From positions 1 through 22,224 of the forward strand of contig CAZIWA010000092.1 in assembly GCA_964542875.1 (NCBI GenBank): a stretch of DNA of 22,224 nucleotides. The letters are read 5' to 3'. The stretch comes from CAZGOM01 sp964542875. Its GTDB lineage: Bacteria; Planctomycetota; Phycisphaerae; Phycisphaerales; Phycisphaeraceae. The notes below the pieces were generated by a model, which saw nothing but the letters and a program-made list of their open reading frames with translations, was not told the origin of the DNA and made no database searches. Below are positions 1-7,653 of this stretch, piece after piece (position 1 is the first letter of the stretch; every line of letters begins with the position of its first letter). Position numbers and translations under genes: made by a program.

Positions 1-150
1 GCATAGTCCCTACCCGCCAAACACCGTCTCAAAAACTTGGGGAAGGGTCAGCCCTCTGGGAGAGGGGGACGAGGGCCACCTATCAAGAAGAAAATTTGCG
101 GCGAACACCAACACGGCTCAAAAAACACCAACAGCATCCATTTCTGCGCC
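1..150. other. Non-coding spacer with a small GC hairpin
   Basis: I see no credible gene here. Bases 52-57 (CCCTCT) and 61-66 (AGAGGG) form a perfect 6-bp stem with a GGG loop. The surrounding GGGTCAG and GAGGGCC bases resemble the CCCTCT/AGAGGG type of intergenic repeat found in many bacterial genomes; a partial relative may lie at 13640-13662. A plus-strand reading frame crosses the region but has no family resemblance and runs antisense into the next gene, so it is not called. Confidence 0.4.
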
Positions 151-223
151 CCAGCGAGGCGACCGACCGTAGCCGGGGGTCAGCGAGTCTTCGAGTCTTC
201 GAGTCTTCGAGCGCAGCCCCCGG
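151..223 (+). repeat. Composite hairpin repeat, copy I (hairpins 0 and A only)
   Basis: This is the first of four copies of a dispersed intergenic element. A weak hairpin 0 (CGCC/GGCG around 157-161) is followed by GACCG, GTAGCC and hairpin A. Hairpin A has the left arm CCGGGGG at 173-179 and the right arm CCCCCGG at 217-223. Its apex contains three tandem copies of the 8-mer GAGTCTTC at 185-208, which the other copies lack. The B hairpin that follows A in the other copies is absent. The upstream bases AACACCAAC...CAT..TTTCTG (near 126-155) also match copy II (near 7631-7649), so homology extends beyond the hairpins. The element lies about 50 nt beyond the 3' end of the TMTC-like gene. Confidence 0.7.
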
Positions 224-273
224 ACAATGATCGTTTGATTGTTTCTTCACTTATCACTTGTACCTTATCCCTT

Positions 274-2115
274 TTACCTTTCCTGTCCCTTCCCCTGCCC
301 CAAGAACTTCTCCAACTGCGCCTTCCCCGCGATCGCCCTTCGATGCCCCGGCGAAAGCTGAATCACCCGGTTAAACGCCGTCATCGCCTCCGCATACCGC
401 TTGGTCTTCCCGCACACCACGCCCAGGTTAAACAGCGCATCCGTATCATCCGGCGCCAGCACCAGGGCCTTCATTAAGTACTTCTCCGCATCGTCGTACC
501 GTTCATCGCCAATGGCGATCACCCCCAGCGCCGTCGCCGCCTTCACGCGAAACGCCATTACTGCGGGGGGGTCCAGCGCCAGTACTGCCTCATACTGCTC
601 CGCCGCCGCCGGATATTCCCGGGACAGCAGCCTCGCCCCCGCCAGATTCATCCGTGCCTGTGCGGACTTGGGCGCCAGATGCACCGCCCGCTCCAGTTCG
701 CGCGAAGCCTGTGCGAAGTCGCCCGCTTCCATGAAGCTCGTCCCCAGGTTGTACAACGCAATCGGGTTGTCCGGCTGTGCCTCCGCATCGGCCTTCATGC
801 GTTCCTGCAGGCTGGCCCACTCCGTGTTGGCCATCACCGTCCTCACGCCGAATATCGCGATGACCAGCGCCCCCGCCATCGGCACCACCACCCGTCCGTG
901 CCGGGCATCCATCTTGCGCATCACCAGCACATCCAGCCCCGCCGCAAACAACAGCCAGAATCCCATCGTCACGCCCGGCGTAAGCCGATTTGCCGCATAA
1001 ACCCCGATGGGCAGCAGAATGTTGGACAGCATGATCAGCGATCCCAGCGCAAGCGTCCCAGGCACGCAATACCACGCGCGCCGCTGCAGGCCGCGCACCG
1101 TCGCGCCCACCAGCACCCACCCCGTCACACACCCCAGCAGCGCCCCCAGGTCCCGCGAGTCCGGCAGCGCGCCCGGCGTATGGTTGAACGTCGTCGCCGG
1201 CCACACCGCCTGCATGAAATACCAGAACATCACCGACAACCCCGGCCCCAGCCGATCCTCCCACCCCACCACGCGAAGCGGGTTCCCCGTCAGGTCCATC
1301 GTGTCCTGCGCATACGCCGCCCCCAGCCCCACCACAAAAAGCCTGGCCGCCAGATACACCCCTGCTGCGCCGCCGGCCAGCGCTGCGGTTTGCTTCAAAA
1401 ACCGCTTCGCCTGCGAAGCCTCTACGGCCTTAAGCCCCGCCTTTGGCGCTTCTTGAAGCTTGGACATCAGCACCCAGGCTTGCACCAGCGCGCAAGGCAG
1501 CACCAGCAGCCCCGTTTCCTTGGCCCCCACCGCCATCAGTGCCGCCAGGCCCGCGCTTGCCATCCGCGCCGGCGTCCACCCGCCCCGCGCAGCCGCGCCC
1601 TGTTGAATCAGCAGGAACAGCAGAATCCCAAGCAAGGCCAGCAGGTCTGCCCGGGCCACCGTGTGGTTGATCGATTCCGTATTTGAAGGCAGCGCCAGCC
1701 AGATCGCCGCAGCCACCCACGCAGCCGCCGGATTGATGAACCGCGAAGCCAGAAGCCCACCGGCCCAGGCGCACAACCCCAGCAGCGCGATATTCACGCA
1801 CCGCACCGGCACATGCCCCAGCCCGGTCACCACGCCATGCGCCCAATACGAAAGCACCGTCACCGGCCGGTACAGGTTGGGGTCCTGAGCCACCCCTTCC
1901 CAGAACCCGTGGGTCCAGATGTGCCAAAACCCGCCCGGCTGCGTCAGCGCCGGATGGGCCAGCACCATCATCGAATCATCAATGATGTAAGGATTGTCGA
2001 TCGCATTGGCGTACAACAAAAACGCCAGCGCCAGAAGCAGCACACCCGGCAGCAGGGCCATCCAGCACGGACGCCTCACAGCGGTCACCGGGATATCCGC
2101 TTGGCTTTGCGTCAA
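274..2115 (-). CDS. TMTC-like GT-C membrane glycosyltransferase with C-terminal TPRs
   Basis: The protein (613 aa) has a polytopic membrane N-terminal part and a TPR tail, as in eukaryotic TMTC protein O-mannosyltransferases. Shared landmarks are an acidic pair after the first TM (IIDD, 44-47), YRPVTVLSYW at 82-91, ARADLLALLGILL near 155-167 and SNILLPIGVYAANRL near 364-378, matching the TMTC patterns YRPLTVL, GRADLLA and SN..FPiG...AeRllY. About four TPR units fill 450-613, with NPIALYNLG, ARMNLAGA and ALFNLGVV helices. The likely role is transfer of a sugar from a polyprenyl-phosphate donor to exported protein, with the TPRs binding the acceptor; donor and acceptor are inferred. The start is TTG, and TTGA overlaps the stop of the upstream gene, so translation is probably coupled. 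An internal ATG at codon 19 (2061) is the alternative start. Confidence 0.8.
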   Translation of the reverse strand: MTQSQADIPVTAVRRPCWMALLPGVLLLALAFLLYANAIDNPYIIDDSMMVLAHPALTQPGGFWHIWTHGFWEGVAQDPNLYRPVTVLSYWAHGVVTGLGHVPVRCVNIALLGLCAWAGGLLASRFINPAAAWVAAAIWLALPSNTESINHTVARADLLALLGILLFLLIQQGAAARGGWTPARMASAGLAALMAVGAKETGLLVLPCALVQAWVLMSKLQEAPKAGLKAVEASQAKRFLKQTAALAGGAAGVYLAARLFVVGLGAAYAQDTMDLTGNPLRVVGWEDRLGPGLSVMFWYFMQAVWPATTFNHTPGALPDSRDLGALLGCVTGWVLVGATVRGLQRRAWYCVPGTLALGSLIMLSNILLPIGVYAANRLTPGVTMGFWLLFAAGLDVLVMRKMDARHGRVVVPMAGALVIAIFGVRTVMANTEWASLQERMKADAEAQPDNPIALYNLGTSFMEAGDFAQASRELERAVHLAPKSAQARMNLAGARLLSREYPAAAEQYEAVLALDPPAVMAFRVKAATALGVIAIGDERYDDAEKYLMKALVLAPDDTDALFNLGVVCGKTKRYAEAMTAFNRVIQLSPGHRRAIAGKAQLEKFLGQGKGQER

Positions 2116-2567
2116 ACCAGCTTCACCTTCACCACCACTTTGCGCATCTTTTCGGGCTCATCGTTCTGCGCCACGCCGGGGGAGTGCGCGTCTTGCGGCC
2201 ACAAAATGGTGAACATGCCCGGCGCCATCTTCACGTACGTGCCTTTGGCTTCGCCCAGCAGGTAGTCGTTCTTGGCGTCGTATTCATGCGTCACGTTCAC
2301 GGTTTCGATCGGGGCGTAACCGATGTATTCCTTGCCGGACACCACAAACTGGATATCCGCATGCACCCGGTGCGCTTCCCACTTGGATTCCGCCTGCGTC
2401 CGGGAGTTGTATTCCTGCACCAGCGCAAAGCAGTCGGAGCCCAGGATCTCGTGCTTGCCCAGGGGCAGCGTCGCCAGATCCGAACGCTTCAGGAACTCAA
2501 GACCAGCAGCGAAACGCGGTCCAAGAGCCTTGTAAAGGTCGGCATTGTTGATCGTGTCGGTAACCAT
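2112..2567 (-). CDS. YhcH/YjgK/YiaL family protein (DUF386, TabA/EbgC-like)
   Basis: A 151-aa single-domain cupin-like protein of the family that includes E. coli TabA, YhcH, YiaL and EbgC. The family signature is clear: WEAHRVHADIQFVVSGKE at 63-80, with E64, H66, H69 and D71 as likely metal or substrate contacts, and FTILWPQDAHSP at 119-130 with H128. Full length for the family. Members are linked to sugar or sialic-acid metabolism and to biofilm control; the substrate here cannot be told from sequence. The ATG start has a strong Shine-Dalgarno AAGGAAG a few bases upstream. It lies 39 nt after the siroheme gene and overlaps the TMTC-like gene by 4 nt, so these three are probably co-transcribed, although no functional link is obvious. 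Confidence 0.9.
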   Translation of the reverse strand: MVTDTINNADLYKALGPRFAAGLEFLKRSDLATLPLGKHEILGSDCFALVQEYNSRTQAESKWEAHRVHADIQFVVSGKEYIGYAPIETVNVTHEYDAKNDYLLGEAKGTYVKMAPGMFTILWPQDAHSPGVAQNDEPEKMRKVVVKVKLV

Positions 2568-2606
2568 GGTTCTTCCTTAGGGATTAATAAGGCCCAAAGG
2601 ATACCA

Positions 2607-3227
2607 TCACCCCGCGGTCAAAAGCGACTCGCACAGCGCCAGCACCGGCCCGGGCCCTTCACGCTTCAAAAGCGCCAATGTCTCAGGAGAACCCAGGCGC
2701 TTAAGCCGCGCCTGCCGTTCCACGGCTCCCAGGCCCAGCGCCTGCACCCGTTCCCGATACGGGCGCACCAGTTCCAGCAGCCGCACCCAGTCCTCATCCA
2801 GTTTTTCCGAAAGCTCTTTGCGGATGGCCGCCGACGCCCCCGCGCTGATTCCCGACGTATGCACCGCCACCGTCACCGGCCCATGATGCCTGTGCGCCGG
2901 CACGCTGAAGTCTCCCTCACCGGCATCATCGGCCCGATTCACCAGCGCCCCCCGCGCATGCGCCGCTGCGGCCAGCCGTTCATTGACTGCCCCATCCCCG
3001 GTCGCCAGCACCACCACCATCGCGCCATCTAAATCGCTCTCAGCGGCCAGCCGCTGATGAATCGTCACGCCCACCCCGGCCATCTCCGGGTCTACCTGAT
3101 CCGCCACCACCACCACTTTCGCCCCCGCCTCCACCAGCGCCCGCGCACGCCGAAGCGCCACCGGCCCGCCGCCAATCACGACGCACAGCCTCCCGGAAAC
3201 CTTCAACATGATCGGAAAATCCGCCAT
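2607..3227 (-). CDS. Precorrin-2 dehydrogenase / sirohydrochlorin ferrochelatase (CysG N-terminal type)
   Basis: A 206-aa protein matching the N-terminal domain of siroheme synthase CysG and yeast Met8. It oxidises precorrin-2 to sirohydrochlorin with NAD and, in some members, inserts iron. Seen: Rossmann dinucleotide motif VVIGGGPVALRR at 16-27, NRADDAGEGDFSVPA at 97-111 (conserved N..D; Asp100 fits the catalytic aspartate), and TSGISAGASAAIRKEL near 124-139, the dimerisation/substrate region. No SUMT methyltransferase domain follows, so it is the stand-alone form. The ATG is preceded by GAGGAG at 2-3 nt spacing. A separate SirB-like chelatase is encoded about 2 kb away on the other strand, so this protein may only need to act as the dehydrogenase. 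Confidence 0.9.
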   Translation of the reverse strand: MADFPIMLKVSGRLCVVIGGGPVALRRARALVEAGAKVVVVADQVDPEMAGVGVTIHQRLAAESDLDGAMVVVLATGDGAVNERLAAAAHARGALVNRADDAGEGDFSVPAHRHHGPVTVAVHTSGISAGASAAIRKELSEKLDEDWVRLLELVRPYRERVQALGLGAVERQARLKRLGSPETLALLKREGPGPVLALCESLLTAG

Positions 3228-3286
3228 CGCTCCTCAATTCATCTCCGAAAAAACATCCAACATCCAATCTCACACATCTGCCATTC

Positions 3287-3311
3287 CCCTCTGACCAGAC
3301 CCCAGACCCTT
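3287..3311 (+). repeat. CCCTCTG-led pyrimidine repeat (family E), copy 1
   Basis: CCCTCTGACCAGACCC followed by C and AGACCC. The bases are identical to 11073-11095 at 22 of 23 positions. It lies between two minus-strand genes, so the co-transcript carries the complementary purine-rich strand. It encodes nothing. Confidence 0.6.
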
Positions 3312-3322
3312 CTTCACCCCCC

Positions 3323-5104
3323 TCACCTCTTCAGCGCCGCCCCGGACATAAACAAACTCGTATCCAGCCGCAGCGCCAGAAGCTCCGCCCCCGGGAACGG
3401 CGTCTTCCCCGCCATCGTCCACCCTGACGCATCCGCCCACGTCACATACACCGCGCGCCCCAGGTGTCCGTTTAAATCGCTCAGCTTCGGCACCACGCCT
3501 TGCGGCGTCGCGCTCGCCTGCATGTCCATCGACCCCAACACCAGCCGCGACAGCGACAGCAGCACGGGGTACGCATCCGGCGCAGTCTCATCCAGGTCGT
3601 AATACTTCAAACCGTTGATGCCGCGAATGCCCGTCTTGGCGATCATCGCCGCCAGGTCCGGGTTGTCCACCATCGCGGGTTTGTTCCGGGCCACTTGTTC
3701 CGCCGCCGCCACTGCGTTCTGCGGGAACATCGCCGCGTACAGGTTTCCATCCGCCACCACCCACGAAGGTGAAACGCCCGGCGTTGCCAGCGTGTGCACT
3801 TCGTAGGGCCCCACCCGATGGGTCAGCAGCTTCACATCAGACTTCCCCTGCGTCCACGCGTTGTAGGCGGTCGTGCCCTTGCCGATCAGCTTCATCAGCG
3901 AAGCTTCCACCTGCCCCGGGTCCGCCGGGCGGGCCACCATCACCCACCCCATCGGCCCCCGGCCCGTGGTTTGCGGGTCGCTGTAAAACGCCCAATGGTC
4001 GCCCAGCACTTCCAGCAGTTCCGTCCGCAAGTTCACCTCCGGCGCAAACGGCGGGGCCGCCAAAAACCCATCGATCGCCTTGGCCCCCTCCGGCGTCACT
4101 TCCTTCACCGCCCCCGTCAATTGACTGATCAGCTTGCCCACATCAAACCGCGCCACCACCGCCACATCCGGGCTCTTGGGCACCGCACGCAAAAAATTCT
4201 GATTGATCGGGCCCGAGTCGATCAGGCTCACGATCCCCTTCCTGGGCAACGGCGCGCTCAGGTACGCCCGCACGCCCCAATCCTTTCCTTCAAACCCGCC
4301 CGACGCCCCAAAATACGGCGCTCCCGTCAAGCCCAGCCCATCTCGTACGGCACGATACCGGGCCAGCCTCAAGGCCTCCGGGCTGCCTTCGGGCTTATCT
4401 TTGGCCGCGTCAAACATCCGCTTTTCCGTCTGCGTCAAAATTGATTCCAACTGCACATACACCGCCACCTTCGGCAAGGGCTGCAGGCGAGACATCGCCT
4501 GTCGGAATGCATTATTGTTCCCCAGCGCATCCACGCGCGCGCCCTTTTCGTTGGTCGGCCCGGCGATCGCAAGCTCATCGGCCTTATACCCCGTCACCAG
4601 CCCCAGATAGCTCTGATGAACCACCACCCGCACGTGGTTCTTCAATTCCTGAGAACCATCCAGATACCCCTGCAGCCGTCCGCGAATGGCTTCCAGTTGA
4701 TCGCCCGGCTCACACAAAAACAGCACCTTGGGCGCCAGTTGGCCCGGCGCACGCTCCACCACCCCGGACACCACCATCGCCGACGGGTAATCCCACATCG
4801 CCGACATCATGGTCGCCGTCAGTTGCACGCTGGCTTTCTTGTCCAGGTCGCTGGCCGGCCCCGGCAGAGTCGGCGCCACCTGAGGCAGATATTCATTGAT
4901 CAGCCGGCCAAAATCAGAAGCCTCCAGAACCGCCTTGAAATGCGTCTCGTTGAACTCCGGCCCCATCGATTTGATGCCCGCCCACCCCACATACACGCAC
5001 GCATCAGCGGGCACCCGGTCCGCCAGCGGCTGCGCCTTGGCCAGCATCGGCGAAAGCAACATCGCTCCAAGGATCATGCCCGCCTGGATAGTTCGTTTCA
5101 GCAT
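3323..5104 (-). CDS. Exported protein of unknown function (DUF3352-like)
   Basis: A 593-aa protein with an N-terminal signal peptide: LKR, a hydrophobic stretch at about 8-22, then AKA/QP cleavage near residue 24. After it comes LADRVPADACVYVGWAG, a start typical of large planctomycete periplasmic proteins of the DUF3352 type. A later segment reads LGDHWAFYSDP, GWVMVARPADPGQVEASL, EVHTLATPG and SWVVADGNLYAAMFPQNA, resembling a second copy of the same fold; I do not recognise a catalytic motif. The ATG at 5104 has AGGAG 8 nt upstream; a longer frame to 5155 lacks such a site and would put charged residues before the signal peptide. It is first of four minus-strand genes, with 95 nt to the next gene. 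No function is claimed. Confidence 0.75.
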   Translation of the reverse strand: MLKRTIQAGMILGAMLLSPMLAKAQPLADRVPADACVYVGWAGIKSMGPEFNETHFKAVLEASDFGRLINEYLPQVAPTLPGPASDLDKKASVQLTATMMSAMWDYPSAMVVSGVVERAPGQLAPKVLFLCEPGDQLEAIRGRLQGYLDGSQELKNHVRVVVHQSYLGLVTGYKADELAIAGPTNEKGARVDALGNNNAFRQAMSRLQPLPKVAVYVQLESILTQTEKRMFDAAKDKPEGSPEALRLARYRAVRDGLGLTGAPYFGASGGFEGKDWGVRAYLSAPLPRKGIVSLIDSGPINQNFLRAVPKSPDVAVVARFDVGKLISQLTGAVKEVTPEGAKAIDGFLAAPPFAPEVNLRTELLEVLGDHWAFYSDPQTTGRGPMGWVMVARPADPGQVEASLMKLIGKGTTAYNAWTQGKSDVKLLTHRVGPYEVHTLATPGVSPSWVVADGNLYAAMFPQNAVAAAEQVARNKPAMVDNPDLAAMIAKTGIRGINGLKYYDLDETAPDAYPVLLSLSRLVLGSMDMQASATPQGVVPKLSDLNGHLGRAVYVTWADASGWTMAGKTPFPGAELLALRLDTSLFMSGAALKR

Positions 5105-5185
5105 CTGTTTACTCCTGGCTTCCCGGCCGGCGTCCCCGGCCTCAAACCGCGTCAATCATATGCGAACGCCCCCGCCCCGGACCAC

Positions 5186-5191
5186 TACAAT
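5186..5191 (+). promoter_or_regulatory. Candidate -10 box of a leaderless sirB transcript
   Basis: TACAAT ends 6 nt before the sirB ATG, and no Shine-Dalgarno precedes that ATG. A transcript starting about 7 nt after the box would begin at the start codon. No good -35 hexamer is visible in the GC-rich bases upstream. Confidence 0.35.
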
Positions 5192-5197
5192 AAAGCC

Positions 5198-5707
5198 ATG
5201 CCCCCCACCCAACCCATCACACCCTACGACCGGCACACCGGGATCATCCTGGTCGATCACGGCTCGCGCCGCGAGGAATCCAACGACCTGCTCACCCAGG
5301 TCGCCGACTTCTACCGGGCCTTTACCCGGCAGGATAAACCCCAGGACGCCTGGCCCATTGTCGAGCCCGCCCACATGGAGCTGGCCACCCCCTCCATCGC
5401 CGACGCTTTTGATAAGTGTGTCGCCCAGGGCGCTTCCAAAGTCATCGTCATGCCTTACTTTCTCTCCCCCGGCCGCCACTGGTTCAAAGACATTCCAGAC
5501 CTCACCGCCGCCGCCGCCCAGAAGCATCCCGGCGTCTCCTTCGTCGTCGCTGCCCCCCTGGGCCTCCATCCACTGATGGCCCAGATCATTGATTCCCGGG
5601 TCACCCACTGCATCAAACACACCCAGGGCATCGCCGCCGAATGCGAAGTCTGCCAGGGCTCCGGCCGCTGCGTCATGAAAACCGCTTCAACCCTATCTCC
5701 CCGATAG
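5198..5707 (+). CDS. sirB: Sirohydrochlorin chelatase, SirB/CbiX-like, with C-terminal Cys cluster
   Basis: A 169-aa single-domain class II chelatase. GIILVDHGSRR at 15-25 carries the metal-binding His21 and VMPYFLSPGRHWFKDIP at 84-100 the second, His94; EPAHMELATPSI at 56-67 is also typical. The tail reads CEVCQGSGRC at 149-158, a C-x2-C-x5-C cluster. As I recall, plant and cyanobacterial SirB end in a very similar C-x-x-C-x-G-x-G-x-C segment that binds an iron-sulfur centre, so iron insertion for siroheme is more likely than cobalt insertion. The much longer open frame upstream is the antisense shadow of the exported-protein gene. The ATG at 5198 has no Shine-Dalgarno but has a TACAAT box just before it. 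The ArnT-like gene follows after 19 nt. Confidence 0.85.
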   Translation: MPPTQPITPYDRHTGIILVDHGSRREESNDLLTQVADFYRAFTRQDKPQDAWPIVEPAHMELATPSIADAFDKCVAQGASKVIVMPYFLSPGRHWFKDIPDLTAAAAQKHPGVSFVVAAPLGLHPLMAQIIDSRVTHCIKHTQGIAAECEVCQGSGRCVMKTASTLSPR

Positions 5708-5726
5708 GCTAAACTCTTCCTCCCAC

Positions 5727-7550
5727 ATGGCCCAACCCAAAGATTCCATCCCACCTGAGCCCACTTTCTTCAAACGGCTCATCACCCCCGGCTTTGAGCC
5801 CTCCTGGCGGCACGCCTGGGCATTGGCCATCATCGTCATCATCACCTACGCCCTCATCGGCTCCGCCAGCACCCTCTTCGACCGCGACGAGCCCCGCTTC
5901 GCCCAGGCCACTGCGGAAATGATCGCCTCCGGCAACTACCTCTACCCCACCTTCAACGGCAACCTCCGCCCCGACAAGCCCATCCTCATCTACTGGTTCA
6001 TGGCGGTCGGCATGAAGGTCCTCGGCCACACCGAACTGGCCGTGCGCGTCTGGTCCTCCCTCGGCGTCGTCGGCGCCACCCTCATGACTTTCTGGATGGG
6101 TAAACGCCTCGCCAACGCCTGGGTCGGCCTCGTCGCCGGCGCCATGATCACCACCACGCCCATGCTCATGGTCACCGGCACCGCCTCCACCGCCGACGGC
6201 CTCCTCTTCTTCTTCATCACCGCAGCCATGGCGGTCTTTGTCCGCATCGCCACCGACCCCGACCAGAACCTAACCCCTCGCTGGTACGACTACGTCCTCC
6301 TCACCCTCGCCCTCGCCGGCGCCCAGCTCACCAAAGGCCCCGTCGGCCTCGCCATCCCTGCCCTGGGCATCCTCTGCGGCCTGGGCATGCTCCAGCGCCT
6401 GGGCCAGGCCAAGCCCAAAGTCATCCCCCTTCTTGTCGTCAGCGTTATCGCCGGAACCCTCCTCTTCCTCGCCTGGGCCATCCCCGCCAACAACGCCACC
6501 AACGGCCAATTCCTCAAAATGGGCGTCGGCACCCATGTCGTTGAACGATCCCTCAAAGCCAAAGAAGGCCACGGCGCCTCCGGCTGGCTCTACTTCGCCG
6601 CCCTCCCCCTCTACATCCCCTTCATCCTCGCCTATTTCTTCCCCTGGACGCTCCTTGGCTTCGCCTCCATCGGCATGACCTGGCGCGGTACCGTAGGCGG
6701 CGCAAAACTCAAAGCCCTCTGCCTCGGCTGGATCATCCCCACCTTCATCCTCATGTCCGTCGTCGCCACCAAGCTCCCCCATTACATCCTCCCCATGTGG
6801 CCCGCCCTCGCCCTCCTCACCGCCAGCACCCTTGACCACCTCCGCCACGCCCGCGCCGACGCCCAGGAACGCCTCTGGGCCCACCGAGGAGGCATCTTCT
6901 TCGCCCCCGTCGCCATCGGCGTCGCCGGCATCCTGCTCATCGCTCCCTGGGGCATCACCCTCCCCTTTGGCGAAGTGCCCGCCATGCCCTCCCTCCAGGT
7001 CCCCGGCATCATCCTCGGCACCCTCATCCTCGTCCTCACCGCCATCGTCCTCAGGTTCCACCTCACCTGGCGCTTCACCCAGGCCTGCCTGATTCTCTGG
7101 GTCGGCGTCCTGGTCATCCAGGTCGCTCTGGCCCTCATTCTTCTCCCCGCGCTGGAACCTCTGAAACTCGGCCCCCAGGTGGCCAAGCTCGTCAAAAAAG
7201 CCGGCACCAGCACCACCCCCGTCAGCACGATGGACTACCAGGAAGCCTCGCTGGATTACTACTTGAACCGCCCGCCCCTGGCCCGCCTGCGCGCCGACGA
7301 CTATGCCGCATGGGCCGCGGACCCCGCGCCCGGCGTCCTGGTCCTCACCCGCACCATGGTGGAGCAGATCAACCCCGCCCCCAACCCCCGCATCACCGAA
7401 ACCGGCAGCGTCAAAGGCCTCAACCACTCCAAAGGCAAACCCATGGAAGTGGTCGTCCTCCACAAAACCAGCCTCATCGGCGACCCCGCGGAAAAACCCG
7501 CCACCCACCCGACGACAACACCAACGTCTGCCCCTGAGTTGGCGCAATGA
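5727..7550 (+). CDS. ArnT-like GT-C glycosyltransferase (PMT/GT39-GT83 family)
   Basis: A 607-aa integral membrane protein of the ArnT/PMT superfamily. FDRDEPRFAQATAEM at 51-65 holds the catalytic acidic pair of the first periplasmic loop, and YPTFNGNLRPDKPILIYW at 73-90 is the usual following motif. About a dozen hydrophobic segments follow, then a smaller C-terminal periplasmic domain from about residue 490 with DYQEASLDYYLNR. Such enzymes move a sugar from undecaprenyl phosphate to lipid A, other envelope glycans or protein; the acceptor is not shown by sequence. The C-terminal tail is rich in Thr and Pro. There is no Shine-Dalgarno; TAAACT at 5710-5715 could be a -10 box. It may also be read through from sirB, 19 nt upstream. 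Confidence 0.85.
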   Translation: MAQPKDSIPPEPTFFKRLITPGFEPSWRHAWALAIIVIITYALIGSASTLFDRDEPRFAQATAEMIASGNYLYPTFNGNLRPDKPILIYWFMAVGMKVLGHTELAVRVWSSLGVVGATLMTFWMGKRLANAWVGLVAGAMITTTPMLMVTGTASTADGLLFFFITAAMAVFVRIATDPDQNLTPRWYDYVLLTLALAGAQLTKGPVGLAIPALGILCGLGMLQRLGQAKPKVIPLLVVSVIAGTLLFLAWAIPANNATNGQFLKMGVGTHVVERSLKAKEGHGASGWLYFAALPLYIPFILAYFFPWTLLGFASIGMTWRGTVGGAKLKALCLGWIIPTFILMSVVATKLPHYILPMWPALALLTASTLDHLRHARADAQERLWAHRGGIFFAPVAIGVAGILLIAPWGITLPFGEVPAMPSLQVPGIILGTLILVLTAIVLRFHLTWRFTQACLILWVGVLVIQVALALILLPALEPLKLGPQVAKLVKKAGTSTTPVSTMDYQEASLDYYLNRPPLARLRADDYAAWAADPAPGVLVLTRTMVEQINPAPNPRITETGSVKGLNHSKGKPMEVVVLHKTSLIGDPAEKPATHPTTTPTSAPELAQ

Positions 7551-7559
7551 TCTAAAAGT

Positions 7560-7587
7560 GCCACTGGTCGGCTTGCCCGCCAGTGTC
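7560..7587 (+). repeat. CACTGG/CCAGTG hairpin (element D)
   Basis: CACTGG at 7562-7567 pairs with CCAGTG at 7580-7585, and a GG/CC pair lies inside the loop. It sits 11 nt after the stop of the ArnT-like gene. No U-tract follows, so an intrinsic terminator is not supported. Similar CCACTG...CAGTGG palindromes are, as I recall, common in planctomycete spacers. Only one copy is in this window. Confidence 0.45.
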
Positions 7588-7653
7588 CCGTTGGGCCCTC
7601 AAAACACCTGAGAACCAACGTTCATGCTCAACACCAACGTCATTTCTGTCTCC

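Noticed and set aside
185..211. Tandem GAGTCTTC units as a CRISPR or CRISPR-like array
   Set aside because: Eight-base units with no spacers; simple tandem repeat inside a hairpin loop.
679..1686. Plus-strand open frame (335 codons) opposite the TMTC-like gene
   Set aside because: Arg/His/Pro/Gln-rich translation typical of an antisense GC frame; the minus frame has family motifs throughout.
2607..3227. Complete trifunctional CysG
   Set aside because: Only the N-terminal dehydrogenase/chelatase domain is present; the frame starts and ends cleanly with a good ribosome site and there is no SUMT domain nearby.
5105..5155. N-terminal extension of the exported protein to 5155
   Set aside because: It would put charged residues before a good signal peptide; ATG 5104 has AGGAG 8 nt upstream.
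6270..7547. Minus-strand open frame (425 codons) opposite the ArnT-like gene
   Set aside because: Same type of antisense shadow; acidic Gly-rich low-complexity translation with no domain.
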